From Paraktedonobacter carboxidivorans (GTDB taxonomy: Bacteria; Chloroflexota; Ktedonobacteria; Ktedonobacterales; Ktedonobacteraceae): 64,000 bases of DNA. Of this stretch, positions 54,492-63,358 are shown in pieces. The notes below the pieces were generated by a model. That model saw only the letters and a list, made by a program, of their open reading frames with translations, was not told where the DNA came from and ran no database searches. Each line of letters opens with the position of its first letter. Position 1 is the first letter of the stretch. Both the position numbers and the translations under genes were made by a program. The DNA lies in the NCBI GenBank assembly GCA_041156125.1, contig JBEVTI010000020.1, positions 24,904 through 88,903 of the forward strand, written 5' to 3'.

Positions 54492-55119
54492 GAAACTCTC
54501 TTTCCTTTAATCTGAGTGTGGTTGCTAGTATGGTATCTGGCCGACAACGAGAAATGCAAGCGCGGCAGCCCACGCATCTGAGCCCAAGCACCGAGAACTT
54601 CTTGTACATACCCTCATCTATGCTTTGCGCGGCGACAGCTTTGCTTATCGAGCTTACACTTATTAATATAACGCTTCGGCTGCTCCAAAACACACGTCTA
54701 CGGCAAAAGTCCACTTCAGAGATCTCTCGTCTCAGCCCTGAGCATGCACACGCTTTCATGAGCACAAGGAGCACTACGAGGTGTTTTTGGGATCTTTTGT
54801 TACATCCGGCCAATTCCTGGATGGAGAGTTGACAGACGCACTCAAAGAGATCAGGGTGCAACCCTTTGTCATTTTTCACACAAGAACGTAACATCTGTCA
54901 ATTTACAGAACCATTCTTGACAATTACATGGAATCTGTACGGTTGGTAACAATTGCTATACTTTAGGCAAAAGCGCGGCATTGTCTTGCCAATAACATTT
55001 GTTTGATGTATGTTTGTTTTAGACCTGTTGTTGGAAGTTGTGAAGTGATTATATCTAACAAAAAGCGGTCCTGGCGGCACTCTACTGGCCCATGCTCAGG
55101 ACCAGGAAGGCATCGTACC
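54492..55119. other. gene-free interval
   Basis: About 630 bp of divergent intergenic DNA with no coding sequence I can support. TTGACA at 54917-54922 and TATACT at 54957-54962 are too far apart for one promoter. An open frame from 55003 leads into the radical SAM gene, but its first 39 codons look non-coding. Confidence 0.45.
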
Positions 55120-55947
55120 ATGAGGAAGCGAATCGTATTTACTGTAGAGAAGAAGCGTGTGCTCGTACCTGTCGGCATGCCCTGCCCGTTTGGCTGTCGC
55201 TACTGCTACACACGAGGGAAAGATGTTAGAATCTCTCGCGATACCCCGGAAGAGATCATTGCGGACTTCCAGGAATTCGCGCGCGAGACTACTACTCCTT
55301 TCGAGACGGTTCAATTCGGCTACGACAGCGATCCGTTTTCGCGCCCGGAACGCGGTCTGCCTATGCTCAGGCAGCTCGCGAAAATGCGGAAACATATTAA
55401 CTTTAGCACCAAGGCCCTGCTCGAAGGTCAAATTATTGACGAATTGAGCGAGATTCATCAAGAGATGGTGGCGGCTGATATGACGCTTAGCGCTCTCATC
55501 TCTCTAAGCTGTTGGGACTCAGCTCTACTGGTAGAGCCTCATACACCACTACCAAGTGAACGCATGCTCTCTATTGTCAATCTAAAACGCATTGGCCTCC
55601 CGGTCTTTATCGCTGTACGGCCTATTTTGCCGCACATTCCTGATAGCGAATATGAGCGGCTCGCCGAGGAAGGCGTACGCGCCGGCTGCGATGGATTTAT
55701 CCTGGGACCGCTCTACGCGGATGCGGCTAAAAAGTTTGTGCGCTTTATACCTCCCGCACTCCTGGCGACGATTCCCGGCACCACTGGTAGCGTATCCTGG
55801 TCGCCTCACCAGCCCATCTGGACCCGTTACGAAGACCCGGAGCGACTCCAGAGAATGCTCGCCATGATTGAGAGCAAGGGGGGGCGAACATTCTTATCAT
55901 CAGCTGACGCGATGGATCGCGTCGCACAAAAGGAACCTGTGGCATGA
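55120..55947 (+). CDS. radical SAM protein (SPL-like)
   Basis: About 275 aa. The cluster motif is CPFGCRYC, followed by FGYDSDPFSRPERG and a TIM-barrel-like order of strands ending in SVSWSPHQPIWTRYEDPERL. It resembles the radical SAM family related to spore photoproduct lyase that is often annotated only as a radical SAM protein; the substrate is unknown. The start at 55120 has AGGAAGG 9 bases upstream. Its stop overlaps the response-regulator start (ATGA), so the two are translated together. Confidence 0.82.
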   Translation: MRKRIVFTVEKKRVLVPVGMPCPFGCRYCYTRGKDVRISRDTPEEIIADFQEFARETTTPFETVQFGYDSDPFSRPERGLPMLRQLAKMRKHINFSTKALLEGQIIDELSEIHQEMVAADMTLSALISLSCWDSALLVEPHTPLPSERMLSIVNLKRIGLPVFIAVRPILPHIPDSEYERLAEEGVRAGCDGFILGPLYADAAKKFVRFIPPALLATIPGTTGSVSWSPHQPIWTRYEDPERLQRMLAMIESKGGRTFLSSADAMDRVAQKEPVA

Positions 55948-56435
55948 TTGACATTACTGCCAGATTGCAACGCCGAGAGCAAGCAGCGCGCTTGTCCCTG
56001 GCACAAACCACGACCCATCTTAATCACGAGGATGAGGGGGCGTCTTGCCCCCTCATCCTCGTGATCGAAGACCACGCGGCCACGCAGAATGTTCTCACCT
56101 CAGTATTAGATCTGCAAGGCTACCAGGTGGTTTGTATGGCAAATGGGCGCGAAGCGTTAGAATGGCTAGAAAGGGCTTTACAGACAGAACAACGGCCTGG
56201 AATTATTCTTCTGGATCTGTTTATGCCTGTGATGAATGGAGCGGACTTTCTGGCAAATATGCGCGCGAGTTGGCCAGGGACCGAGCCAGTTCCGCCAGTT
56301 ATCCTCTTTACGGTGGATCAGGGCAACCATGACGACCTGGCCTGTAGCGAAGTATTGCTTAAACCATTTCACATTCGCGATCTGCTGGCAAAAATCAAGC
56401 TCCTACTTGATACAACACAGGTATATCCTTATTAA
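55944..56435 (+). CDS. stand-alone response regulator receiver domain
   Basis: A 163-aa CheY-like protein. Receiver domain from about residue 36: acidic pair E42/D43 in LVIEDH, phospho-acceptor D91 in ILLDLFMP, conserved K140 in LLKPF. No output domain. The first 34 residues are a non-conserved extension. The DNA for the end of that extension and the first beta strand forms a 19-bp perfect hairpin (56023-56065). Start chosen for its 4-base overlap with the radical SAM stop. No histidine kinase lies nearby. Confidence 0.88.
   Translation: MIDITARLQRREQAARLSLAQTTTHLNHEDEGASCPLILVIEDHAATQNVLTSVLDLQGYQVVCMANGREALEWLERALQTEQRPGIILLDLFMPVMNGADFLANMRASWPGTEPVPPVILFTVDQGNHDDLACSEVLLKPFHIRDLLAKIKLLLDTTQVYPY
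56023..56065 (+). repeat. 19-bp hairpin inside response-regulator coding sequence
   Basis: Arms 56023-56041 and 56047-56065 are perfect complements, loop GTCTT. The right arm encodes the first beta strand (PLILVI) of the receiver domain. Confidence 0.8.
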
Positions 56436-56509
56436 GGCTTTGCATTTTCTGCCTGTTAGTTTAGACTGGCACTATATGGATTTTTTTGAGGTAGATGGAG
56501 GATCTAACT

Positions 56510-57001
56510 ATGGGTTTGCGCAGTCACTATGTAGCAACTGGCTATATTTACGATAGTACAAAATCTTGTTTCTTGTTGATCAAACATAAAAAGCTGGGCC
56601 AATGGCTGGCCCCTGGTGGCCATCTGACTGAGGATGAAGAACCCCACGCCGGCGCTCTACGCGAGGTGTGGGAAGAAATCGGGCAGCAGGGAAAGATCAG
56701 CGATCTACTGATTACTCCTGAGGTTGCCACTGCCACTGTGCCGCAATTGCCCGCTCCATTCTGTATGCTGGCCGAAACCATACCCGCGGGACCACGCGAG
56801 GGCGAACATATCCATATCGATTTTGTCTATGTAGTAGAGATCGATCCCACGGCAAAGCTGAGCCTGAGCGACGAGGAAATCACCAATGCGCGCTGGTTTA
56901 CACTAGATGAGATCAATCAACTTGAGACGTATGAGAATGTGAAGCGAGTGTGCTGGGCAATCAGCAATTCTTCTCGACAGAGCAGACTGAATACGCTATA
57001 A
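56510..57001 (+). CDS. Nudix hydrolase
   Basis: About 163 aa. A complete Nudix box at about residues 37-59: GHLTEDEEPHAGALREVWEE then IGQQG (G-x5-E-x7-REVxEExG). Cleaves a nucleoside-diphosphate-linked substrate using Mg2+. Start at 56510 with GGAGG 8 bases upstream; the frame opens at 56495. It lies 74 bases after the response regulator and could be in the same transcript. Substrate unknown. Confidence 0.9.
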   Translation: MGLRSHYVATGYIYDSTKSCFLLIKHKKLGQWLAPGGHLTEDEEPHAGALREVWEEIGQQGKISDLLITPEVATATVPQLPAPFCMLAETIPAGPREGEHIHIDFVYVVEIDPTAKLSLSDEEITNARWFTLDEINQLETYENVKRVCWAISNSSRQSRLNTL

Positions 57002-57202
57002 TCAATCCAGCAAATACGCCTCATTGCAGGGCGTTCCAGAAATGACCACATTTATTATAGGAAGTGTGACCCGTCTGGTTTTGTACATTTATAAAGTAAA
57101 GTAAGATAAGTGCCAGTGCCACACGCATCACGCAAAACGGGCATATCCCCACCTATCTTAGCGAAAATAAGGATCAGCGAGAAGGCCTGAACATACTGAT
57201 GG

Positions 57203-57264
57203 ACTCGTTTGCTTGCCTGTTAAGAGCGCGGGGATACGCCTCATAAACAGGCAAGCAAACGAGT
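57203..57264. terminator. bidirectional hairpin (19-bp perfect arms)
   Basis: Arms 57203-57221 and 57246-57264 with a 24-base loop, between the convergent Nudix and SorC-type genes; it ends 13 bases from the SorC stop. Confidence 0.75.
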
Positions 57265-57277
57265 TGATCGATGTTTA

Positions 57278-58324
57278 CTAATCGTCAACCAGCAGGAGCT
57301 GAGCGGTGATGTGGTCAGTGATCAGGATATTGGCCAGCTTCGCTTTGAGGGCTGCGCGAATGGAAGGTACATAGGACGGACTTCCTCCCGCAAGCATAAT
57401 CACCTTGATATTGCGGCTCTGGATAGTCTCTCTGATGCGCGGGATTTCCAGACCCGTGAGGGAATAGGGGAATGGCTGCAACTCGGAGATCTCGTTCAAG
57501 CACCTGCCAGCGGCATCAAAAACCCAGTGATTCATATCCATAACCGGGCGGCTGGCGGCGATCTTATCCACCTGCTCGCGAGTCAGAATACCGCGTGTTA
57601 CCATATCGTCGTTGCCGTGAGGTGTCCACAGGCCCATCACCATCACATTCGCGCGCGTCATCATATCGTAAGCATCCTTGACAATAGGTAAGCGGCGCGT
57701 CTGTTCTACAAGCTCTGGCGTGGGCAGAAAGGCCGGGCAGGGAAACCAGAGATGGTTCGCCCCATACGCCTCGGCAAGATCGTGCGCGATCAGGTTTGCG
57801 TCCCCCGTGGTTGTACGCGCCTCAACAAAGCCGATAGTGGCTACAACCTGGAGATGAGGCAAGACTCGGGCTGGCGCGATATACTGCACAAGCGGGCGCA
57901 TAAAGGATTGCCCCCCGGAAACAGCCAGGATGTCTGAGTCGGTCAGCAACTGGTCTAAATATTCCGCGGCTGCTTTCGCGATGTTTGTAGTGACCTCATC
58001 CACGTGGGCATGCGATGGAATAGTGTTCATGTTCTGGCCCGCCACCAGAACTAAATCTTCCAGACCAAGGCGTATACGCACTTCGCGCTGCAGGTTGCGT
58101 AAATAGCCGGTGTGCAGGTCGGGTACGATAGAGATACGAACGATCCCTTTATCTCTGGCCTTCTGCAAAGCCTTACTAATGGTCTGGCGCGAACAGAACT
58201 CCGCGTCAGCAATCTGTTCTTGTGAGTTGCCATCCTCATAATAAGAGTAAGCAACTCTGCGCAAAAATCGTTCATCCGTCAGAAGCCTGGCTTCGCTACC
58301 AGTACTTGGAATACTCTCTGGCAT
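57278..58324 (-). CDS. SorC/DeoR-type sugar-binding transcriptional regulator
   Basis: A 348-aa regulator. N-terminal HTH about residues 18-62 (VAYSYYEDGNSQEQIADAEF, then CSRQTISKALQKARDKGIV). The rest is the sugar-phosphate-isomerase-like effector domain of the SorC family, with DILAVSGGQSFMRPLVQYI and a C-terminal ITDHITAQLLL. It would sense a phosphorylated sugar. No sugar-catabolic gene is adjacent, so the target is unknown. AAAGAGAA precedes the ATG. Confidence 0.9.
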   Translation of the reverse strand: MPESIPSTGSEARLLTDERFLRRVAYSYYEDGNSQEQIADAEFCSRQTISKALQKARDKGIVRISIVPDLHTGYLRNLQREVRIRLGLEDLVLVAGQNMNTIPSHAHVDEVTTNIAKAAAEYLDQLLTDSDILAVSGGQSFMRPLVQYIAPARVLPHLQVVATIGFVEARTTTGDANLIAHDLAEAYGANHLWFPCPAFLPTPELVEQTRRLPIVKDAYDMMTRANVMVMGLWTPHGNDDMVTRGILTREQVDKIAASRPVMDMNHWVFDAAGRCLNEISELQPFPYSLTGLEIPRIRETIQSRNIKVIMLAGGSPSYVPSIRAALKAKLANILITDHITAQLLLVDD

Positions 58325-58793
58325 ATGGTATATTCTCTTTCACACATACTGCGCGGAACATCTGAAAGGCATTATACATACCAAATACCACACGTTCCAA
58401 CACATTCCTTCTCTGCCAGAGCCGTTATTGGAGGGATGATATCACCCGGCAAGAACAGCACTTTGCCAAAGAGAGGAGTACCACGGTGCCATCTACGAGA
58501 GGCTTGCTTTTTATCCTTCTTGTTCCGTGTCCACGTCTCTAAGCATACTCTAATCTTTGAGCAAATGCAAGCTTTTTACACGTTATGCTAATGCTACAGC
58601 CTGGACAGGCATATTGTTAACGATCAGCTTTATCATTCCCTATTGCCAACCTTTCCTCAATTTTCCGACCTTCTTTGCTAGAAACCACTCTGATAGTTCT
58701 TTGTAAAAACTTGAGACATTTTTGGCAAATGCTCTAATTCTGGCAAAAGCTCCTGAATGTCTTGCTTTTTCCATTTGTTAGGCTATACTTGAA
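58325..58793. other. gene-free interval
   Basis: About 470 bp upstream of the SorC-type gene; nothing coding seen. The sequence around 58482-58500 superficially resembles a T-box motif but lacks the supporting structure. Confidence 0.5.
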
Positions 58794-59223
58794 TCAAAAG
58801 GCCAGAAGCAAGCTGTATAGCCAGTTCGATAGGTTTGCCGTAAATAGTTGGTAGGGAAGCACGCGCAGTCGGGCGAATCCGCAACGCTTTGCGAAGATTG
58901 CTCTGTTTAGCATGGTTGGCAGTTGCGGGAAGAAAAAGTCGGGCAAGGGCAGGCAGTGTGTCAGGTCAAAGGGGTGCTTTGCCCCGGTTATGACAGGCAC
59001 ATTGATTGATGGGAGCTTGTTTGGAAGAACGGTTTGTAGCGCTACTCTCAAAATGCAGAGCGCTAGACGCTCCTTCCACCTGGCGAGCGCTCGCGACCAG
59101 CGTGAACGCTCACCAGGCTTTCGGGTGAGCATGCTCATTTGGCGGGTGAGCATGCTCATCAGACATTCACGGGGCATGTGGAGTTCAGGAGTTAGTGGGG
59201 TCTGGCCTTTTGACAGCATAGAG
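58794..59223. mobile_element. MITE-like element with 13-bp terminal inverted repeats
   Basis: TCAAAAGGCCAGA at 58794-58806 and its exact complement TCTGGCCTTTTGA at 59211-59223 bound a 430-bp segment. The right end lies inside the last codons of the acetyltransferase gene, whose tail (KRPDPTNS) is encoded by the element. A 141-codon frame fills the minus strand but resembles no known protein. No target duplication is evident. Confidence 0.55.
59126..59158. repeat. paired 12-bp palindromes TGAGCATGCTCA
   Basis: Perfect palindromes at 59126-59137 and 59147-59158, 21 bp apart centre to centre (two helical turns), near the right end of the MITE-like element. They may be a transposase or repressor site. 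Confidence 0.6.
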
Positions 59224-59706
59224 ACAGAAATTCTGTCCCCATTGCTCTACATCGCGCTCATACTGCATACCAACCTTCTCAGCGAGATGGATAGATGCCT
59301 CATTGCCAGAGGGAATCAGAGAGATCAAACGGGGAAAACCCAGTTGCTGAAAGCCATAATCCCTCAAGGCCTGAATACCCTCCAGAGCCAGGCCGTGCTG
59401 CCAGTACTGGCGTGCCAACACATATCCCAACTCGATCTCTGGTTGATCCTCTACTTCCTGTTTGAGCAACCCGCATTGCCCAATAAAGCGCTGGTCGCTT
59501 TTGAGAATGGTCGCGAAAAACGAATGACCATAGATCTGATACTCTCTAATATAACGGTTCAGAACTCGCTGCACCTCATCTCGGTTGCGTGGTCCGCCCA
59601 GGAAACGCATCACCTCAGGATCAGCATAGAGCACAGTCAGATCATCCAGGTCGCCAAGCGTCAATGGTCGGAACAGCAGGTGTTCCGTCTCTACCACAAT
59701 TTTCAT
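59185..59706 (-). CDS. GNAT acetyltransferase (RimJ/RimL-like)
   Basis: About 173 aa. It starts MKIVVETEHLLFRPLTLGDL and has DPEVMRFLGG, ELGYVLARQYWQHGLALEGI and PSGNEASIHLAEKVGMQYER, the RimJ/RimL N-acetyltransferase pattern. The start at 59706 has GAGG 6 bases upstream. The last 8 residues are encoded by the inserted MITE-like element and probably replace the natural end. Substrate unknown. Confidence 0.88.
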   Translation of the reverse strand: MKIVVETEHLLFRPLTLGDLDDLTVLYADPEVMRFLGGPRNRDEVQRVLNRYIREYQIYGHSFFATILKSDQRFIGQCGLLKQEVEDQPEIELGYVLARQYWQHGLALEGIQALRDYGFQQLGFPRLISLIPSGNEASIHLAEKVGMQYERDVEQWGQNFCLYAVKRPDPTNS

Positions 59707-59823
59707 TTTATGCCTCACATTATTCAAAATACTACCCCCAGTCCGGCCCTTACCATTTTACGCCTTCATTATAAGCCTCTGCTCGACTTGTGACAACGCC
59801 TTTGACAAAATGATGCGGATAGA

Positions 59824-60327
59824 TCATGCTCCGTGGAAAGGGGTGCGATAATAGGCCATTTGCGTTGGCGCTTCCTCTACACCGACCATGATGCTCTGCA
59901 GATTCGCCGTATGGTGTGCTGTCAACTCGCGGCGTAGTTCCTGACAGATGTATTCCGCTAACCGCTCAGCGGTGGAGTTATCAATGGGCAAAGCAATCAC
60001 GTCCTCGCGCGGAAAAAGATAGTGTTTTGTACCAAAGCGGATCTCCCAGCCACTCTCTTGCTCGCTGATCTGCAAATGTGAATTATGCAGAGGCAAGAGA
60101 AAGCGGTGATTCAGGCGACGGCAAATTTCGCGCGTGATCCGTTTGAGAAGCGTAAAATCGAAGACCAGATGGTCTTCGCCTAGCGTGCCTTCTAATTCTA
60201 CAAGTACCGCGTAATTATGCCCATGCAGGCGCTCACATTTGCCGCCAAAAGTAATAAAATGTGCCGAGCTAAAGCGCAAATAGCCGCCTTCAACCTTCAC
60301 TTTGCGCAAAATAGATGTGTTCTCCAT
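59824..60327 (-). CDS. queD: 6-carboxytetrahydropterin synthase-like protein (QueD/PTPS)
   Basis: About 167 aa. Zinc ligands H23 (FSSAHF) and H35/H37 (RLHGHNY); the catalytic Cys is C31 in CERLHGH. Makes 6-carboxy-tetrahydropterin from dihydroneopterin triphosphate for queuosine/7-deazaguanine synthesis; pterin (PTPS) activity is the alternative. No queC, queE or folE lies in the window. The start at 60327 has AGAGGG upstream; the open frame to 60489 is an artefact. Confidence 0.88.
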   Translation of the reverse strand: MENTSILRKVKVEGGYLRFSSAHFITFGGKCERLHGHNYAVLVELEGTLGEDHLVFDFTLLKRITREICRRLNHRFLLPLHNSHLQISEQESGWEIRFGTKHYLFPREDVIALPIDNSTAERLAEYICQELRRELTAHHTANLQSIMVGVEEAPTQMAYYRTPFHGA

Positions 60328-60468
60328 GCTAAGCCCTCTGCTCCAATTTGCATGATTGTTGCATATAACAATGGTTGTAGCCCGCGACGAATGCAGAGAC
60401 AGGATAACATTGAAAGAGCTATTCAACAAGGGCAGATTTGCGCTTTTACCTCCCAGCCCTGGAGAAAA

Positions 60469-60507
60469 GCAGAGGTTTGGCGCGCGCAACGCCCGCCAAA
60501 CCTCTGC
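60469..60507 (-). terminator. terminator of PQQ-repeat lipoprotein gene
   Basis: Arms GCAGAGGTTTGGCG (60469-60482) and CGCCAAACCTCTGC (60494-60507). On the minus strand a CTTTTCT run follows. Confidence 0.75.
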
Positions 60508-60530
60508 AAAACAAAAGAGCAGCGAAAAAG

Positions 60531-61949
60531 CTACGCGAGTTGAACTGCCACGATGCCAGAAAGGGTGCCAACGAAAAGCATCTTGCCTGCAAGCGTGGGA
60601 GTTGCGAAGCGATTGACGGTGCCTACCGAGACACTGGCACGCGCGACTCCAGTGGAGCTATTGAGCGCGAATAGGACGCCATGAATATCCAGCGCGTAGA
60701 CGGTGTGGCCACCCGCGATGGGCGAGCCCTGGATGGTGGATGCTGCTCGCCAGCCCAGAGCGATCTGTCCCGTCGAGGAAACATTTAGCGAGCGTAGTCC
60801 GGTAGTGCAGGGTACGAGCACCTGCGAGCCAATAGCCGCGGCCCCCCCAAAGGCGCGACAGATCGAGATCAGCGAGGTCTGGCCACCGACACCTCCCAGA
60901 TGACTGGCTTTGAGCACGTAACCCAGACCGGATTTGCCATCGGCATAGATCCAGCCCTTTGGCAAAAGAAGCGGCCCGGTTGAGCCCAGGTCCGCGTCAG
61001 TCGCGTTTTCCGCTGGCCAGTGGACTGGCGCGAAACCGTCTTCCAGTTGCAGTTTGGAGGAGAGGCGCAGCACAGAGTCGCTATGATCCCAGGTGCCAGA
61101 GGTCTTCTCTCCATTGCCAACCGCGACGTAAAGATTGCCTGTGCTGTCAACGGATGGGCCCGGAGGCGCCCAGATACCGCCTTCACGCGGGGTCGGGATA
61201 CGATAAGAGAGCAATGAGCCGGTCCCATCGGTGCGCGCGGCGACGATGGTGCCGCGATAATCGCTACAATCGCCCGCCAGACCACCGTAGGCGATGTAGA
61301 CCATGCCCTTGGATAAGGCCAGGGCCGCCCTCTGCTGGTGGGCACGCGCGTCCATGCCGGGGATATCCGCCGAGAGATGGACTTTGACCACGCCGCTGGC
61401 CACATCGACACCCACCAGAATATGCGCTGGCCCCTCAACCTCCGCGACGGCGAAGACCAGGCCCGTAGTTGCATCATAGACGGGCGTGCCCGTAATGCCC
61501 AGTGGGTCAATGTCGCCGCAGGGCAAGGTAGACCTGGCAACTGGTGTCCCTACGTTGGTATGCCAGAGCTGCTTGCCTGTCTGATCAAAGGCATAGAGCG
61601 AATCGCCCTCTGTAGCCACAATCACACGCCCACCCACTACCAGTGGTTCAGCGTAGACCGAGCCATCCAACTGCTTGCTCCAGGCCTTCGTTAATGTTTT
61701 GGGATCAGGCGTAGCGGCCACATAGCCGGTACGGCTGTTATTCTGGTGATAGGTGGTCCAATCATTGGTTGAAGCGGCCACAGTGCTTGGTGTAAGACCA
61801 GGCGTCGCCGTTGCTGAAAGTACTGTCGGGGTAACACCAGGGGTATTGCCTTGCTGAGATGGCAGAAGGCTACACCCTATAAGTAAAAAAACTAACAGTA
61901 CTGAAAGGACGAGCAGGCCCGGGGTCCCTGATTTACTCAATTTTTCCAT
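60531..61949 (-). CDS. PQQ-like beta-propeller lipoprotein
   Basis: About 472 aa. Signal peptide with lipobox LIGC near residue 26, a Thr-rich linker, then eight-bladed PQQ/BamB-type propeller repeats such as LYAFDQTGKQLWHTNVGT, VYALDIHGVLFALNSSTG and LLPKGWIYADGK. It lacks the catalytic residues, vicinal Cys pair and calcium site of PQQ-dependent alcohol or glucose dehydrogenases, so binding of PQQ is not implied. Probably a surface binding or scaffold protein. GAGGG lies upstream of the ATG at 61949. Confidence 0.85.
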   Translation of the reverse strand: MEKLSKSGTPGLLVLSVLLVFLLIGCSLLPSQQGNTPGVTPTVLSATATPGLTPSTVAASTNDWTTYHQNNSRTGYVAATPDPKTLTKAWSKQLDGSVYAEPLVVGGRVIVATEGDSLYAFDQTGKQLWHTNVGTPVARSTLPCGDIDPLGITGTPVYDATTGLVFAVAEVEGPAHILVGVDVASGVVKVHLSADIPGMDARAHQQRAALALSKGMVYIAYGGLAGDCSDYRGTIVAARTDGTGSLLSYRIPTPREGGIWAPPGPSVDSTGNLYVAVGNGEKTSGTWDHSDSVLRLSSKLQLEDGFAPVHWPAENATDADLGSTGPLLLPKGWIYADGKSGLGYVLKASHLGGVGGQTSLISICRAFGGAAAIGSQVLVPCTTGLRSLNVSSTGQIALGWRAASTIQGSPIAGGHTVYALDIHGVLFALNSSTGVARASVSVGTVNRFATPTLAGKMLFVGTLSGIVAVQLA

Positions 61950-62436
61950 TTTACGATCCCTCAAAAGATAAATAGGCGACCTGGCTGTGGCTTGACTGCA
62001 ATCCTCTTTAAAAGCCTTGAGGAACAACTTTGCGCATAAACCAGCTACACCTTTTTTCTACAATCCGATAGGCACCTTCTCACCCTGGCCACATTTTCAT
62101 CCTGGTATTATGTAGGACGAGCCAGCATTCTTGCAAACATCTCTGACAATACCAGAAAGGTACTATCTTCCTGAGATATGCTCATATATAGTTCATCGCG
62201 GCCCACTCTAATAAGCATTTATGGGTTATCCCTGCTTTTACAAGAGCAGGGATAACCCATAAATGGTCTTGTGATAGTTCGATAACAGTTACGATTTTGG
62301 CATCTGGCCCGCTGGTATGATTGGCAGAGAGGCAATAAAGTATGCTGTGTAGTAAGTAGTGTGGTTCTATCATCGCTGAGAAATGATGAGTCATCAGACT
62401 GCGCCCAAAGCGGGACAATTACCAGAAACGCTGAAC
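61950..62436. other. intergenic region with long hairpin
   Basis: Gene-free apart from the hairpin at 62216-62265. Small frames here span the hairpin and have no features. Confidence 0.5.
62216..62265 (-). terminator. hairpin (21-bp perfect arms)
   Basis: Arms 62216-62236 and 62245-62265 with an 8-base loop, about 170 bases beyond the acetyltransferase stop. Confidence 0.7.
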
Positions 62437-62853
62437 TCACCAGGTCTCGTCGCCGAAATACAGCGTGCCTTTTGCAAACTGTTCTCTGCCTTGCTGGCCT
62501 TGCTCCGACAAAAAGCGTATAAACCCGATTTCGTTACTCCTCCCTGGGTTCTGGGGCTCACCCACAAGCGTGACCATGCTACTCATCGGTTCAAACCCCT
62601 CGTGTTCGTAAAAGCCTCTCCTAGATGAATGAAAGATGATCAGATCCGCGTCTTCTCTCTGCTCAATATACTGTTTTGCGGATCTAACCAATTGGAGTCC
62701 ATATCCCTGCTTCCGAAAGGCTGGATATGTGAATACCTCTGTGAAGCCATATGCTTTGTACTCCTGACTGACATGGGGAAGAACTTCCCAGACGACGGCT
62801 ATATGACTAATCAGTATATCTTCTTCTTCGAGAAGAAAATATACTGGATGCAC
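62437..62853 (-). CDS. GNAT acetyltransferase, main frame of a frameshifted gene
   Basis: A 138-residue frame with the acetyl-CoA loop RKQGYGLQLV and GFYEHEGFEP, typical of GNAT enzymes. It can start at a GTG (62853) but has no ribosome site there. The first beta strand and helix expected at the N-terminus lie just upstream in another frame (62877-62921). A single missing base in the A run near 62884-62887 would explain this. Either a decaying gene or a sequencing error. Confidence 0.7.
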   Translation of the reverse strand: MHPVYFLLEEEDILISHIAVVWEVLPHVSQEYKAYGFTEVFTYPAFRKQGYGLQLVRSAKQYIEQREDADLIIFHSSRRGFYEHEGFEPMSSMVTLVGEPQNPGRSNEIGFIRFLSEQGQQGREQFAKGTLYFGDETW

Positions 62854-62876
62854 TTCTGGTCTTTTTATCCAGTTGC

Positions 62877-62921
62877 TTAACCTATTTTCCCCTGAAACTC
62901 TTCATACCATTCTACTCGCAT
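62877..62921 (-). pseudogene. 5' fragment of the frameshifted GNAT gene
   Basis: The ATG at 62921 opens MRVEWYEEFQGKIG then TAA. Adding one base to the A run gives MRVEWYEEFQGKNRLSNWIK, which runs straight into the main frame. Confidence 0.65.
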
Positions 62922-63358
62922 AAATGAGAGGATTTGGCATTTGAATTTCTCCGGTAGATCCTGGCTTGCAAAGAAATGTTGCTTTATCATGCAAACAAGG
63001 ATAGCACATTTTCGCGGAAATGTGCTACTTCTCAGTAGAAACTACCAAAGATCCACCTGCTGTTGAGGCAGAATTTCCCTTTTTAGCTGTGCTCCGCTCG
63101 ATCAGCCACAAGTGAAATGCTCAGAAATTCGCTAACCACTGCGCTCACTACAGGCATCCACGCATTGAAACACATGATTTCACTATAGGTTTACATTGAA
63201 ACAAGAGTACAGTAATACTCCAGGAGGATTGGTAGAAATAGGGAAGACAGAGAAAAGCATTCTTATGTATTTTGTATGCTGCCTTTTTCTACGGAGAGGA
63301 AAGGGAATTGCTGTTACTCCTGATTGAACTACTTCTAGTTTAAGAAGGGAAAAACGCG
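62922..63358. other. intergenic region
   Basis: Contains a 10-bp hairpin at 63002-63027 (TAGCACATTT/AAATGTGCTA). An imperfect direct repeat (CACTAYAGG...CATTGAAACA) occurs twice between about 63146 and 63202. No gene seen. Confidence 0.45.

Noticed and set aside
58470..58505. T-box-like sequence (GATGGCACCGTGG on the minus strand)
   Set aside because: UGGN-ACC core is present, but no specifier stem, antiterminator partner or terminator is seen, and the downstream gene is a SorC-type regulator rather than an amino-acid gene.
58912..59793. 293-codon plus-strand open frame
   Set aside because: Covers the MITE-like element and the antisense of the GNAT gene, whose minus-strand product is clearly the real one.
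60531..61949. Possible PQQ-dependent dehydrogenase to match the pqq operon
   Set aside because: Only BamB-like propeller repeats; catalytic residues, calcium ligands and vicinal Cys pair of quinoprotein dehydrogenases are not seen.
63140..63205. Two ATTGAAAC ends resembling CRISPR repeats
   Set aside because: Only two imperfect copies of about 25 bp, no further repeats, no spacer regularity and no cas genes.
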